64,000 nucleotides of DNA from JAGVSZ01 sp035456405 (GTDB taxonomy: Bacteria > Pseudomonadota > Gammaproteobacteria > Burkholderiales > SG8-39). The DNA lies in assembly GCA_035456405.1 (NCBI GenBank), contig DATIDG010000075.1, forward strand, positions 62,001-126,000. Reading direction: 5' to 3'. The translations under genes were made by a program, and so were the position numbers. The notes below the pieces were generated by a model. It worked only from the letters and a program-made list of their open reading frames with translations. It did no database searches and was not told the origin of the DNA. This document shows positions 34,558-43,971 of this stretch, in pieces (position 1 is the first letter of the stretch; each line of letters begins with the position of its first letter).

Positions 34558-36162
34558 ATGGCCAGCCCCCGCCTGAACCTCGGCGACCTCACCAGCCCCT
34601 ACGGAAGCGCGCGGCGCCCGACGCTCGCGGCGAACGTCGTCTCCACCTCGCAGCCGCTCGCCGCGCAGGCGGGCCTGCAGGCGCTCGCCGCGGGCGGCAA
34701 CGCGATGGACGCGGCCATCGCCGCGGCGATCACGCTCACCGTCGTCGAGCCGATCTCGAACGGGATCGGCTCGGATCTCTTCGCGATCGTCTGGGACGGA
34801 TGCGAGCTGCACGGCCTGAACGCGTCGGGCCGCTCGCCGGCCGCATGGACGCCCGAGTACTTCGCCGGGCAGAGGGCGGTGCCGCAGCGCGGCTGGAACA
34901 GCGTCTCGGTGCCGGGCTGCGTGTCGGCCTGGGTCGAGCTCTCGGAGCGGTTCGGACGCCTGCCATTGGAGCGGCTCTTCGACGCCGCGATCCGGTACGC
35001 CTTCGACGGCTACCTGGTGTCGCCGTTCGTCGCGCAGCGTTGGGAGCTGCAGGCCCGTGAGCTCAAGGTGCAGCCCGGCTTCGCGGAGGCGTTCATGCCC
35101 GGCGGGCGGGCGCCGCGCGCGGGCGAGCCGTTCCGGCTGCGCGAGGCCGCCACCACGCTCGAGCTGATCGCGGAGACGCGCGGCAAGGCCTTCTACGAGG
35201 GCGAGCTCGCCGCGAAGCTGGAGGCGCACTCGGCCGCGTGCGGCGCCGCAATGACGCGCGCCGACCTCGCCGCGCACACTAACGACTGGGTCGGCACGCT
35301 CGCCCAAGATTACCGCGGCTACACCGTGCACGAGATCCCGCCGAACGGCCAGGGCATCGTCTGCCTGATGGCGCTCGGGATGCTGCAGTACTTCGACGTG
35401 GCGAGCCTGCCGGTCGATTCGCCCGACAGCGTGCACCTGCAGATCGAGGCGGTGAAGCTCGCCTTCGCCGATGCGCGCCGCTTCGTCGCCGATCCCGCGG
35501 CGATGGACGTGAAAGCGGGCGCCCTGCTCGACCGCGACTACCTCGCGACGCGCGCGCGCCTGATCGACATGAAGCGCGCCCAGGACTTCGGCCACGGATC
35601 GCCGCCCGCCGGCGGCACGATCTATCTCACCGCGGCCGACGCGGAAGGGATGATGGTCTCGCTGATCCAGTCGAACTACATGGGCTTCGGGTCCGGCGTC
35701 GCCGTGCCCGGCACCGGTATCAGTCTGCAGAACCGCGGCGCCGGGTTCGTGCTCACCGAGGGCCACCCGAACCGCGTCGCGCCGCGCAAGCGCCCGTACC
35801 ACACGATCATTCCCGGCTTCGTGACGAAGGGCGGCGCGCCGGTGATGAGCTTCGGCCTCATGGGCGGTGCGATGCAGCCGCAGGGCCACACGCAGCTCAT
35901 GGTGCGCATGGTCGACTACGGCCAGAACCCGCAGGCCGCGATCGACGGGCCGCGCTTCCGCATCATGACCGGCCTCGATGTCAACGTGGAGCCGTCGTTC
36001 CCGAAGGCGACGCTGGACGGGCTGGCGCGCCGCGGCCACCGCCTGGTCGAGCTGCCGGAGGGCTACATGGATTTCGGCTGCTCGCAGATTGCGCTGAAGG
36101 TCGACGGCGGCTACGTCTGCGCCTCCGACGCGCGGCGCGACTCGCTTGCGGTCGGGTTCTGA
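34558..36162 (+). CDS. Gamma-glutamyltransferase family protein
   Basis: 534 residues. Large-subunit features include AANVVSTSQPLAAQAG and LAAGGNAMDAA. The autocatalytic Thr nucleophile lies in GGTIYLTAADAEG, where the usual TTH is TIY, and later come SFGLMGGAMQPQGH and the small-subunit end. The family cleaves gamma-glutamyl bonds, including glutathione, though this branch lacks a clear signal peptide and may act in the cytoplasm. ATG 34558 was chosen; GTG 34549 overlapping the previous stop is an alternative. RidA follows 10 bases later. Confidence 0.9.
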   Translation: MASPRLNLGDLTSPYGSARRPTLAANVVSTSQPLAAQAGLQALAAGGNAMDAAIAAAITLTVVEPISNGIGSDLFAIVWDGCELHGLNASGRSPAAWTPEYFAGQRAVPQRGWNSVSVPGCVSAWVELSERFGRLPLERLFDAAIRYAFDGYLVSPFVAQRWELQARELKVQPGFAEAFMPGGRAPRAGEPFRLREAATTLELIAETRGKAFYEGELAAKLEAHSAACGAAMTRADLAAHTNDWVGTLAQDYRGYTVHEIPPNGQGIVCLMALGMLQYFDVASLPVDSPDSVHLQIEAVKLAFADARRFVADPAAMDVKAGALLDRDYLATRARLIDMKRAQDFGHGSPPAGGTIYLTAADAEGMMVSLIQSNYMGFGSGVAVPGTGISLQNRGAGFVLTEGHPNRVAPRKRPYHTIIPGFVTKGGAPVMSFGLMGGAMQPQGHTQLMVRMVDYGQNPQAAIDGPRFRIMTGLDVNVEPSFPKATLDGLARRGHRLVELPEGYMDFGCSQIALKVDGGYVCASDARRDSLAVGF

Positions 36163-36172
36163 GGAGGATGCG

Positions 36173-36613
36173 ATGAAGCTCCACAGCCCGCAGTCGATCC
36201 ACCCGCCCGTGGGCAACTACAGCCACGGCGTTGCGATGCCGCCGAACTGCCGGGCGCTGTTCGTCGCCGGCCAGACCGGGATCCGCGCCGACGGCACGAC
36301 GCCGGCCGATTTCGAGGAGCAGTGCGACGTGGTGTGGCAGAACATCAAGGCGATCGTCGAGGACGGCATGAAGCTCACCGACATCGTCAAGCTCACCGTG
36401 CTTCTCACCGACCGCGTGAACCTGCCCAAGCTCGCCGAGGTCCGCAAGCGCTATCTCGGCGACCACAAGCCGGCCGCCACCGGCTTCGTCGTGGCCGGCC
36501 TCGTCCGGCCCGAATGGCAAATCGAGGTCGACGCCATCGCACTAAGAGCCGTCGCGGCGCCCAAGGCGGCCGTGCGGAAGCCCGCGACGAAGGCGGCCAA
36601 GCGGAAGAAATGA
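36173..36613 (+). CDS. RidA family protein with basic tail
   Basis: 146 residues. RidA/YjgF fold: VAMPPNCRALFVAGQTGIRA, then IKAIVEDGMKLTDIVKLTV and the end VVAGLVRPEWQIEVDAIA. The conserved Arg that binds the enamine carboxylate is in LVRPEW. RidA proteins hydrolyse reactive enamines/imines released by PLP enzymes. A 20-residue Lys/Ala-rich extension follows the domain. GAGGAGG precedes the ATG; the stop overlaps the amidase ATG by four bases. Confidence 0.9.
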   Translation: MKLHSPQSIHPPVGNYSHGVAMPPNCRALFVAGQTGIRADGTTPADFEEQCDVVWQNIKAIVEDGMKLTDIVKLTVLLTDRVNLPKLAEVRKRYLGDHKPAATGFVVAGLVRPEWQIEVDAIALRAVAAPKAAVRKPATKAAKRKK

Positions 36614-38019
36614 CCGCCGAGCTCTGCTTTCTCCCCGCGACGGAGCTCGTCGCCCGCTATCGCGCAAAGACGCTCTCGCCCGTAGAGGTGACGAGCGCGG
36701 TGTTCAGGCGCATCGAGGCGCTCAATCCGAAGCTGAACGCCTACTGCCTCGTCGACGTCGACGGCGCCATGGCCGCGGCGCGCGCGTCCGAGGCGCGCTG
36801 GACGAAGGGCGCGCCGTCCGGGCCGGTCGACGGCGTGCCGACGTCGATCAAGGACCTCGTGCTCGCAAGAGGCTGGCCGACGCTGCGCGGCTCCAGAACG
36901 ATCGATCCGGCCGGGCCGTGGAACGACGACGCACCGGCGACCGCGCGGCTGCGCGAGTCCGGCGCAGTGCTCCTCGGCAAGACGTGCACGCCCGAGTACG
37001 GCTGGAAGGGCGTGACCGACAGCCCGCTCACCGGGATCACGCGCAATCCCTGGAACCTCGATCGCACACCCGGTGGCTCGAGCGGCGGCGCCTCGGCGCA
37101 GGTCGCGGCAGGCCTCGGCCAGCTCGCGGTCGGGACCGACGGCGGCGGCTCGATCCGCATCCCGTGCGGCTTCGCCGGCATCTCCGGCATCAAGGCAAAC
37201 TTCGGGCGCGTGCCCGCGTGGCCGCTCTCGCCAATGGGCACCGTCGCGCACGTCGGCCCGATGGCGCGCACGATCGCCGACTGCGCGCTGATGCTCAACG
37301 CGCTCGCGCGACCTGACGCGCGCGACTGGTACGCGCTGCCGCATGACGGCACGGACTGGACGAAGGGCCTCGACGCCGGCGCGAAGGGGCTCCGGATCGC
37401 CTACAGCCCCCGCCTCGGCTACGTGAAGCACGTGCACCCGGAGGTCGAGGCGCGCGTGGGCGACGCGGTGAAGCAGCTCGCCGGGCTCGGCGCGACCGTC
37501 GACCAGGTCGATCCCGGTTTCGCCGATTGCAGCGAGACGTTCCGCGTGCACTGGACGGCCGGCGCCTACAACGCCCTGCGCCGGCTCCCGGAGGAGAAGC
37601 TCGCGCTCGTCGAGGCGCCGCTCCGCCGCTGGTTCGACGCCGGCTCGAGGTGGAGCCTCGAGCAGTACCTCGACGCGGTGGGTGCGCGCCAGGCGCTCGG
37701 CGAGCACATGCACCGCTTCCACGAAAAGTGGGATCTCCTCGCGACGCCGGCGCTCCCGGGTCCGGCGTTTGAGGTCGGGCGCGTCGTCCCGTCCGGCGGG
37801 TACTACGCGGACCCCGACGACTGGACCGCGTGGACGCCGTTCAGCTACCCGTTCAACCTCACGCAGCAGCCCGCGCTGTCGGTGCCGTGCGGCTTCACCG
37901 CCGACGGGCTGCCGGTCGGCCTGCAGCTCGTGGCGCCGCAGTACCGCGAGGACCTGTGCCTGCGAGCGGCGCACGCGTTCCAGCAGGCAACCGATCACCT
38001 CAGACGGCCGCCCGTCTGA
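36610..38019 (+). CDS. Amidase signature family protein
   Basis: 469 residues. The Ser-cisSer-Lys triad is visible: Lys in VPTSIKDLVL, and the signature GGSSGGASAQVAAGLGQLAV with nucleophilic and cis Ser, followed by GTDGGGSIRIPCGF. The N-terminus is family-like (LSPVEVTSAVFRRIEALNP). These enzymes cleave carboxamides, including peptide-like bonds; the substrate is unknown. ATGA-coupled to ridA; GST starts 43 bases later. Confidence 0.93.
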   Translation: MTAELCFLPATELVARYRAKTLSPVEVTSAVFRRIEALNPKLNAYCLVDVDGAMAAARASEARWTKGAPSGPVDGVPTSIKDLVLARGWPTLRGSRTIDPAGPWNDDAPATARLRESGAVLLGKTCTPEYGWKGVTDSPLTGITRNPWNLDRTPGGSSGGASAQVAAGLGQLAVGTDGGGSIRIPCGFAGISGIKANFGRVPAWPLSPMGTVAHVGPMARTIADCALMLNALARPDARDWYALPHDGTDWTKGLDAGAKGLRIAYSPRLGYVKHVHPEVEARVGDAVKQLAGLGATVDQVDPGFADCSETFRVHWTAGAYNALRRLPEEKLALVEAPLRRWFDAGSRWSLEQYLDAVGARQALGEHMHRFHEKWDLLATPALPGPAFEVGRVVPSGGYYADPDDWTAWTPFSYPFNLTQQPALSVPCGFTADGLPVGLQLVAPQYREDLCLRAAHAFQQATDHLRRPPV

Positions 38020-38062
38020 GAACGAGAGAGTACCGACCGCGACGACGACAAGGAGGAAGCCG

Positions 38063-38671
38063 ATGCTGAAGATCTGGGGGCGGGTGAACTCGATCAACGT
38101 GCAGAAAGTGATGTGGACGGTCGCCGAGCTGGGCATCCCGCACGAGCGCGTCGACGCGGGCATGGCGTTCGGCGTGGTCAACACGCCCGAGTACCGTCGC
38201 ATGAATCCGAACGGCCGCGTTCCGACGATCGACTACGACGGATTCATCCTCTGGGAGTCGAACACGATCGTGCGCTACCTGTACGCCAAGCACGGGCCGA
38301 GGCGCACGCTCGAGGAGGGATACGGCGCGGAGAAGTGGATGGACTGGGTCACCTCGACGCTCGCCGCGCCGATCACGACGATCTTCTGGCAGCTCATCCG
38401 CACGCCGGTGGAGAAGCGCGACGCCGCCGCGGTCGAGGCCGCGGTCAAGCAGGCCGGCGACGCGTTCGGGATCGCGGACGCGGCGCTCGCCTCGCAGCCG
38501 TACCTGTCCGGGCGCGACTTCTCCATGGGCGACGTGCCGTTCGGCTGCTTCGTCTACCGCTGGATGAGCCTGCCGGTCGAGCGGCCGGCGCACGCCAACC
38601 TCGCGAAGTACTACGAGCGGCTGAAGGCGCGACCGGCGTACCGGCAGCACGTGATGATCCCGCTGTCGTGA
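38063..38671 (+). CDS. Glutathione S-transferase family protein
   Basis: 202 residues. Thioredoxin-like domain (WGRVNSINVQKVMWTVAELG; Ser/Asn at the catalytic position), the cis-Pro and glutathione-binding GRVPTIDYDGFILWESNTIV, then an all-helical domain ending HVMIPLS. This is the beta/theta-like branch with SIN in the active site. It is in the same unit as gamma-glutamyltransferase, RidA and amidase. AAGGAGG site before the ATG. Confidence 0.92.
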   Translation: MLKIWGRVNSINVQKVMWTVAELGIPHERVDAGMAFGVVNTPEYRRMNPNGRVPTIDYDGFILWESNTIVRYLYAKHGPRRTLEEGYGAEKWMDWVTSTLAAPITTIFWQLIRTPVEKRDAAAVEAAVKQAGDAFGIADAALASQPYLSGRDFSMGDVPFGCFVYRWMSLPVERPAHANLAKYYERLKARPAYRQHVMIPLS

Positions 38672-38685
38672 CCGGAGGCATCCCG

Positions 38686-38943
38686 ATGACCGAATCCTCC
38701 CGCGGCCTGCGCATCCACTTCGTCGACGGCACCGCGCTCGCGGTGAGCTTCCCGCAGCAGCGCGACAACGAGACCGCCGCCGAACTCATGCTCGAGGCGG
38801 TCTTGAAGCAGCAGATGCTCATGATCGAGGCCGACGGCTGCCTGCACTTCGTGCCGTTCCAGAACGTCAAGTACATGAGCGTCTTCCCGGCGCCGGAGAA
38901 GCCCGGCAAGACGGTCATCCGCGGCGCGCGCATCGACGGCTGA
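38686..38943 (+). CDS. Conserved hypothetical protein, 85 residues
   Basis: A small soluble protein (LRIHFVDGTALAVSFPQQRD, VKYMSVFPAPEKPG). It begins 14 bases after the GST stop with a GGAGG site and so belongs to the same unit. Alternating beta pattern; no recognised domain, signal or membrane segment. Confidence 0.7.
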   Translation: MTESSRGLRIHFVDGTALAVSFPQQRDNETAAELMLEAVLKQQMLMIEADGCLHFVPFQNVKYMSVFPAPEKPGKTVIRGARIDG

Positions 38944-38973
38944 ACGGCCGCGGCGTCCGGTCCGGAACCCGCC

Positions 38974-40233
38974 GTGGCCAGCGCAGCGCCGGTCGGCGAG
39001 CCTGCCGCGCCGCTCCCGGCGCGGTTGATCGGGCTGGTCTTCCTGCCGTTCGCGGCCGGCTACTTCCTCTCCTACTTCTTCCGCAACGTCAACGCGGTCA
39101 TCGCGAAGGACCTCGCGCGCGAGTTCGCGCTCGCTCCGTCCGACGTCGGGTTGCTCACGAGCGCCTACTTCCTCACGTTCGGCCTGTTCCAGCTCCCGCT
39201 CGGCGTCCTGCTCGACCGGTTCGGACCGCGCAGGGTGGTCGCGTCGCTGCTCTGCGTGACCGCGGTCGGCGCGGCGCTCTTCGGTCTGGCAGAAGGCCTC
39301 GCGTCGCTCGCGTTTGGCCGCGCGCTGATCGGGCTCGGCGTCTCGGCGTGCCTGATGGGCTCGATCAAGGCGTTCACGCTCTGGTTTCCGCTCTCGCGGC
39401 TCGCCACTTTGAGCGGATGGTTCATCTTTCTCGGGGCCATGGGCGGGCTCGCGGCGACGGCGCCGGTGGAGGCGGCGCTTGGCGTCGTCGGCTGGCGCGC
39501 AATGTTCTACGGCCTGGCGGTGGCATCGCTCGCAGCGGCGGCGCTGATCGCCGTCTGCGTGCCGGAGAAGCCGCTGCCCGGTGCGGGGGCGACGTGGGCG
39601 GAGCAGTTCCGCGCGGTCGGGCGGATCTTCAGGCTGCCGCTATTCTGGCGCATCGCCCTTCCCTTCATCGTGACGCACGCCGCGTACCAGGCAATGCAGG
39701 GCCTGTGGCTCGGCCCCTGGCTGACCGACGTCGGCGGGCTCGGCCGCGAGGGGGCCGCGCGGCTGCTGTTCGTCACCGCCGGCGTCTATGCGCTGGGGTC
39801 GGTGTTCTTCGGCAGCTTCGCCGACCGCCTCGCCGCGCGCGGGATCCCGCGCCTCACGACCTACAAGTACGGCCTCGCCGTGTCGTTCGCCGCATTCCTC
39901 TGCATCGCGCTCGACCTGGCGCTGCCGCGCGCGGGTGTCCTGGCGGTTTACGGCTTCACCGTCATCTCGGGCGCGATCGCGTTCGCGCTGGTCGCGCCCC
40001 AGCTGCCCCCGGAGATGTCCGGGCGCGCGATCACGGCGGTGAACTTCGCGCACTTCGCGCTCTCGTTCGCCTTCCAGTGGGGCATCGGCGCGGTGCTGCG
40101 GGTCTATCCCGTCGTCGACGGCCGCTACGCGCCTGAAGGCTATGCCGCCGCGCTCGTCGCGATCGGCGTCGCGCAGGCCGCCGTCCTCGCGTGGCTCCTG
40201 CCGCTGCGCGAGAAGGGGCCGGCCGCCGGCTGA
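38974..40233 (+). CDS. MFS transporter
   Basis: 419 residues with about twelve transmembrane helices. Motif A-like LGVLLDRFGPRRVV lies after helix 2, and helix 1 has YFLSYFFRNVNAVIAKDLA. The type is near the nitrate/sugar-phosphate-like MFS group without a clear substrate. GTG start (VASAAPVGEP). It is the last gene of the metY-GST direction and overlaps the convergent peptidase gene by 94 bases at its 3' end. Confidence 0.9.
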   Translation: MASAAPVGEPAAPLPARLIGLVFLPFAAGYFLSYFFRNVNAVIAKDLAREFALAPSDVGLLTSAYFLTFGLFQLPLGVLLDRFGPRRVVASLLCVTAVGAALFGLAEGLASLAFGRALIGLGVSACLMGSIKAFTLWFPLSRLATLSGWFIFLGAMGGLAATAPVEAALGVVGWRAMFYGLAVASLAAAALIAVCVPEKPLPGAGATWAEQFRAVGRIFRLPLFWRIALPFIVTHAAYQAMQGLWLGPWLTDVGGLGREGAARLLFVTAGVYALGSVFFGSFADRLAARGIPRLTTYKYGLAVSFAAFLCIALDLALPRAGVLAVYGFTVISGAIAFALVAPQLPPEMSGRAITAVNFAHFALSFAFQWGIGAVLRVYPVVDGRYAPEGYAAALVAIGVAQAAVLAWLLPLREKGPAAG

Positions 40234-41294
40234 CGCGCGAGCGCCGCGAGCTCGGCCTCGCGCGCGCTCTTGTCGAGCTGCGCCAGCGCCTTCACCGCGC
40301 CGTAGAACCGCGCCATGTCGCGGCCTTCGCGCGCGAGCAGCGCGCGGAACGCCGGCACGAGCTCCTCGTAGGTCGCGACCGAGGCGAGCTGCGCGTTGTT
40401 CACGCCGTTCTCGAACCAGCGGTCGTAGCCGGACCATCCGCCCCAGCGCTCCGCCTTGAGCGCCCGGTACTCCGCCTCCATCTCCGCGAGCAGGCGGGCC
40501 TTGCCCGCGCGCTTCTCCTCCGCCGGCAGCGCCTCGCGATAGAAATCATCGAGCCGCGCGCGGTAGCGCAGCACGAGCCGCACGAACTCGTTGCGGCGCG
40601 CGCGGAGCTCCGCGTACGCCGCGCGCTCGCGTTCGGTGGCGTGCTTCGCCATCCAGCGCCGGACGCCCTCCTCCTCGACCGCGACGGCGAACGACTCGTT
40701 GAACATCGTGTCGCCCTTCACGTACACGAGCTGGTGCGCGAGCTCGTGGAAGACGAGGCGCGCGAGCTCCGCGTCGGGATACCTGACGAAGGTGTTGAGC
40801 ACCGGGTCGTCGAACCAGCCGAGGGTCGAGTAGGCGGGCACGCCGTAGACGAACACGTCGTAGCCCTCCTTGCGCAGCCCGGCGGCAAAGGCCTCCGCGT
40901 CGCCCTGAGCGTAGTACCCGCGATAGCTGACGCAGCCGACGATCGGGAAGCAGCTCGCGCGCGGCTCGACCGAGAACTCCGGCGCGGCGAACACGTTCCA
41001 CACGGCGTACGGCCGCTCGAGGTCGGCGTAGGCGCGATAGCTGCCGTTCTCCGGAAGCCCGAGCTCGCGGCTCGCGAACTCGCGGATCTCCAGCACGCGC
41101 GCGAGCTTCGCGCGCAGCTCGGGCGACGTCGTGCCGTCGGCGAGCTGCGCGTCGATCGGGCGGATCCGGTTCATCAGGTCGAGGTGCCCGCGCACTGCCT
41201 GGCCGTAGTACGAGAAGGTGGCGCAGCCGGGAATGGTTGCAAGCGCCGCGACTGCGCAGGCCGCTACCGCGATGAGCGCCCAGCGCAGCTTCAT
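40140..41294 (-). CDS. Zinc metallopeptidase (putative aminopeptidase), lipoprotein
   Basis: 384 residues. A lipoprotein signal ending IPGC (residue 28) precedes the family start ATFSYYGQAVRGHLDLMN. Zinc motif HELAHQ near residue 200 with downstream NESFAVAVEEEG (third ligand). This is the family annotated as putative aminopeptidase in proteobacteria. It should be anchored in the envelope. The last 31 codons overlap the convergent MFS gene. The ATG overlaps the stop of the hydrolase gene by four bases. Confidence 0.88.
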   Translation of the reverse strand: MKLRWALIAVAACAVAALATIPGCATFSYYGQAVRGHLDLMNRIRPIDAQLADGTTSPELRAKLARVLEIREFASRELGLPENGSYRAYADLERPYAVWNVFAAPEFSVEPRASCFPIVGCVSYRGYYAQGDAEAFAAGLRKEGYDVFVYGVPAYSTLGWFDDPVLNTFVRYPDAELARLVFHELAHQLVYVKGDTMFNESFAVAVEEEGVRRWMAKHATERERAAYAELRARRNEFVRLVLRYRARLDDFYREALPAEEKRAGKARLLAEMEAEYRALKAERWGGWSGYDRWFENGVNNAQLASVATYEELVPAFRALLAREGRDMARFYGAVKALAQLDKSAREAELAALARQPAAGPFSRSGRSHARTAACATPIATSAAA

Positions 41295-41962
41295 GCCGCG
41301 AAGCGCCCCGTGTCGAGGAACGCCGCGACCTGCGCCGCGACCGCGCGCGAGACGAGCATCTCGCTGTGCGCGACCGGCATCACGAGATGGTCCGCGAGGC
41401 GCGGGTGGCGCGTTTCCTCGACCAGCACGGCGCCGTCGCTCGCCCCCGGGAGCCGCATGACGAGGCTGCCGAGCCCCATCCTGCGCGTTCCCGCGACGGC
41501 GCCGGCCTCGACCCCCGCCGGAATGTCGAGCTGCGGCATGTCGGTCCACAGCGACCGCGTCGTGCCGAGCAGCGGCGCGAGGAACCGCGTGTGCGCGAGC
41601 TTGCGTCCGCTCTGGCAACCGGCGAGCGGCGAGCCGAGCAGGACGATGCGTCGCACGCGCGCGTCGGGCCGCCGCGCGAGCGCCCGGAGCGCGACCAGCC
41701 CGCCGAGGCTGTGCGCGACGATGTGGATGCGGTCGCCCGCGCACTCCGCGATCGCGCGCGCGAGGCGCGCGGCGTTGTGCTCGAACTCGTCGAGCGCGGA
41801 GTAGTAGCCGAGGGCGCGCGGGGCGAACCCGTGACCGGCGAGGGCGCGCGAGAGATACAGCATGATCGCGCGGTTGGTCCACAGGCCGTGGACGAGCAGC
41901 ACCGGTTCCGGGAGCGTGTGGACGCTGCGGGCAAGGTCGTCTCGAGGGCGGAGGCGTTGCAT
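41291..41962 (-). CDS. Alpha/beta hydrolase (lipase-like)
   Basis: 223 residues. The oxyanion-hole motif VLLVHGLWTN and the nucleophile elbow VAHSLGGLVAL (Ser near residue 90) fit the alpha/beta-hydrolase fold; the catalytic His is probably in MPVAHSEM. No signal peptide, so likely cytoplasmic; ester substrate unknown. Coupled by ATGA to the peptidase gene downstream. Confidence 0.88.
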   Translation of the reverse strand: MQRLRPRDDLARSVHTLPEPVLLVHGLWTNRAIMLYLSRALAGHGFAPRALGYYSALDEFEHNAARLARAIAECAGDRIHIVAHSLGGLVALRALARRPDARVRRIVLLGSPLAGCQSGRKLAHTRFLAPLLGTTRSLWTDMPQLDIPAGVEAGAVAGTRRMGLGSLVMRLPGASDGAVLVEETRHPRLADHLVMPVAHSEMLVSRAVAAQVAAFLDTGRFAA

Positions 41963-42006
41963 CGGTACGGAATCGATGGTGCGACCCCGATTCTAGCGTC
42001 GCCGCC

Positions 42007-43224
42007 CTACGGGGAGGTGCGTGCGACGAGCAGCCGCAGCGCGACCGCGAGCGGCACGAGCGCGAAGAACGCGAATCCCCAGGCATAGGTTCCGGTCGCG
42101 GACACCAGGGCGGTGAATACCGGCGGCCCGACCATCGCGCCGCCGAAGGTGAAGAATTGGGTTCCGCCCGTTGCGGTCCCGACCTGGCCGGGCGGCGCGC
42201 AGCGCGCGACCTCGGCGAGGAACACGCCGTTCCAGCCGACCGCCGACGCGCCGTAGAGCACCGCGACGGCGGTGATCGCCGCGATCGGCCACGCGCCGGA
42301 GAACAGCGCGGTCAGGGCGGCACACGCCGCCGACACAACCCCCAGCAGGGTGAGCGTGATGCGCGGGGAAACCCAGTGGTCCGCCACCGCACCCCAGACC
42401 ACGCGGCCGACGATGCCGGAGCCGTGCGCCAGCGCGTACACGAAGCCCGCGGTCACGAGATCGTGGCCGAGGTCCAGGGTGAGGCGCGAGACGAAATAGG
42501 CGATGAACACGAGCTGCGCCGACGCGTAGCCGAACGACACGACCGAGAGGTCGCGCAGGCGCGGGTGCGACAGCGCGAGCCGGATCGGCCCGGTCATCCC
42601 GTCGACCACGCGACGGAAGCGGATGGCGAACGGCGCGAGCGTCGCGCCCGAATCCACTGCCGCCGGCGGATCGGCTATGACGGCGCGCGCAGGCAGAAGG
42701 ACAAAGGCCGCAGCGACGCATGCCGCGCCGAGGACGGGGAGCGTGTTCGACCACCCGAGCGCGAGCACCAGCGTGGGCACGACGGCACCCGCGATCGCGC
42801 CGCCGATCGGGACCCCGGTCTGCTTGATCGAGAAGACGAGCGCCATGATGCCGGGCGGCGTGCGGCGCGCGAGGATGTGCGAGCTCGCCGGGTTGACGAA
42901 CCCGTAGCCGATGCCGATCAGGAGGGCGGCGACCGGAATCAACGCCAGGATTGCGAGCTTCCCCAGCGCGAGCCCGACGCCGGTGGTCACGACAGCGGCC
43001 TGGCACACGGAAAACGCTCCGAAGCGGGCAATGAGGCCGCCGGTCGCGAGCCCCGAGAGCATCGCTCCGAGGTACGCGATCGAGACGAACAGCCCGATCG
43101 ACTGCGGCGCCGCGCCGAGGTCTGCAGCCGCGATCGGTGCGATCACCGACGGCGCGATCAGCGCGGTCGCCGTCAGGCTCTGGACGGCAAGGGTGACGGC
43201 AATCGCGACGAGGACCGTCTTCAC
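42007..43224 (-). CDS. MFS transporter
   Basis: 405 residues with twelve predicted transmembrane helices. Typical segments: SIAYLGAMLSGLATGGLIAR, FSIKQTGVPIGGAIAGAVVP and GIVGRVVWGAVADHWVSPR (motif A of the second half). It resembles the CynX/NimT-like or YbfB-like branch; the substrate is unknown. 44 bases after the hydrolase start on the same strand. Confidence 0.9.
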   Translation of the reverse strand: MKTVLVAIAVTLAVQSLTATALIAPSVIAPIAAADLGAAPQSIGLFVSIAYLGAMLSGLATGGLIARFGAFSVCQAAVVTTGVGLALGKLAILALIPVAALLIGIGYGFVNPASSHILARRTPPGIMALVFSIKQTGVPIGGAIAGAVVPTLVLALGWSNTLPVLGAACVAAAFVLLPARAVIADPPAAVDSGATLAPFAIRFRRVVDGMTGPIRLALSHPRLRDLSVVSFGYASAQLVFIAYFVSRLTLDLGHDLVTAGFVYALAHGSGIVGRVVWGAVADHWVSPRITLTLLGVVSAACAALTALFSGAWPIAAITAVAVLYGASAVGWNGVFLAEVARCAPPGQVGTATGGTQFFTFGGAMVGPPVFTALVSATGTYAWGFAFFALVPLAVALRLLVARTSP

Positions 43225-43269
43225 CGGTCCCCGCCGCGGGGGAAACGGATCCCGTCTCCCGCTCCCACG

Positions 43270-43971
43270 CTACTCCACCTCGACGGTCCCGCTGGCCAGC
43301 ACCTGGACCATGCTCGTTCCGGCCTCGAACGTCGGCGGGGCGACTTCCGCGCCCTGCGGCGCCATCGCGCGCGTCGTCATCATCGGGCGCGGGCCGGGCG
43401 CGAAGCCGCCGGTGTTGAGGCCGATGCGGCGGATCTTGTAGCTCTTGCCGCCGATCGCCTTCGTTGCGATGTCGGCGCGCCCGCGGAATGCCGCGACCGC
43501 GTCAGTGATCAGCTCGTTCTCGGTCTGGCGCCGCAGCTCCGGGGAGACGGTGAAGGACACGCCCCCGAGCTGCATGGTCGATTGCAACTTGCCGATCAGC
43601 GCCGCCATCGCCTGCACGTCCTTCGACTCGAGCCGGATCTCGGTGCGGCCGCGCCATCCGGTGAGCTTGTTGGCGCGGTCGTAGACCGGGAAGGTCTGCG
43701 TGTAGCCGCTGCGCGTCTTCACCGCCTTGAACTCGCCGGCGGTTCGCAGCGCCTCGGCGGAGACGCGGTTGAGCTGGTCGGCGATCTTCGCTGCCGAGGG
43801 GTCGCTCGCGTCGACGTAGAGGCTCGCGTTCATCAGGTCGTTCTGCACCTCGCGCGCGACCTCGGCCTGCAGGTCGACCTGGTTAAAGCGCACGGGCTCG
43901 ACCGGCGACTGCGCGAGGGCGGCGGTGGCGCCGAGCGCGCCGGCGAGTGCGACAAGGGTATTGCGGATCAT
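43270..43971 (-). CDS. SIMPL domain-containing protein (DUF541), periplasmic
   Basis: 233 residues: signal peptide 1-20 (ALA-Q), then the SIMPL domain with alternating strands (VEPVRFNQVDLQAEVAREVQ, YTQTFPVYD, SVSF-like VSFTVS) and a C-terminal VQVLASGTVEVE. Periplasmic proteins of this family are linked to oxidative-stress tolerance in E. coli (YggE). Its function here is not established. Confidence 0.88.
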   Translation of the reverse strand: MIRNTLVALAGALGATAALAQSPVEPVRFNQVDLQAEVAREVQNDLMNASLYVDASDPSAAKIADQLNRVSAEALRTAGEFKAVKTRSGYTQTFPVYDRANKLTGWRGRTEIRLESKDVQAMAALIGKLQSTMQLGGVSFTVSPELRRQTENELITDAVAAFRGRADIATKAIGGKSYKIRRIGLNTGGFAPGPRPMMTTRAMAPQGAEVAPPTFEAGTSMVQVLASGTVEVE

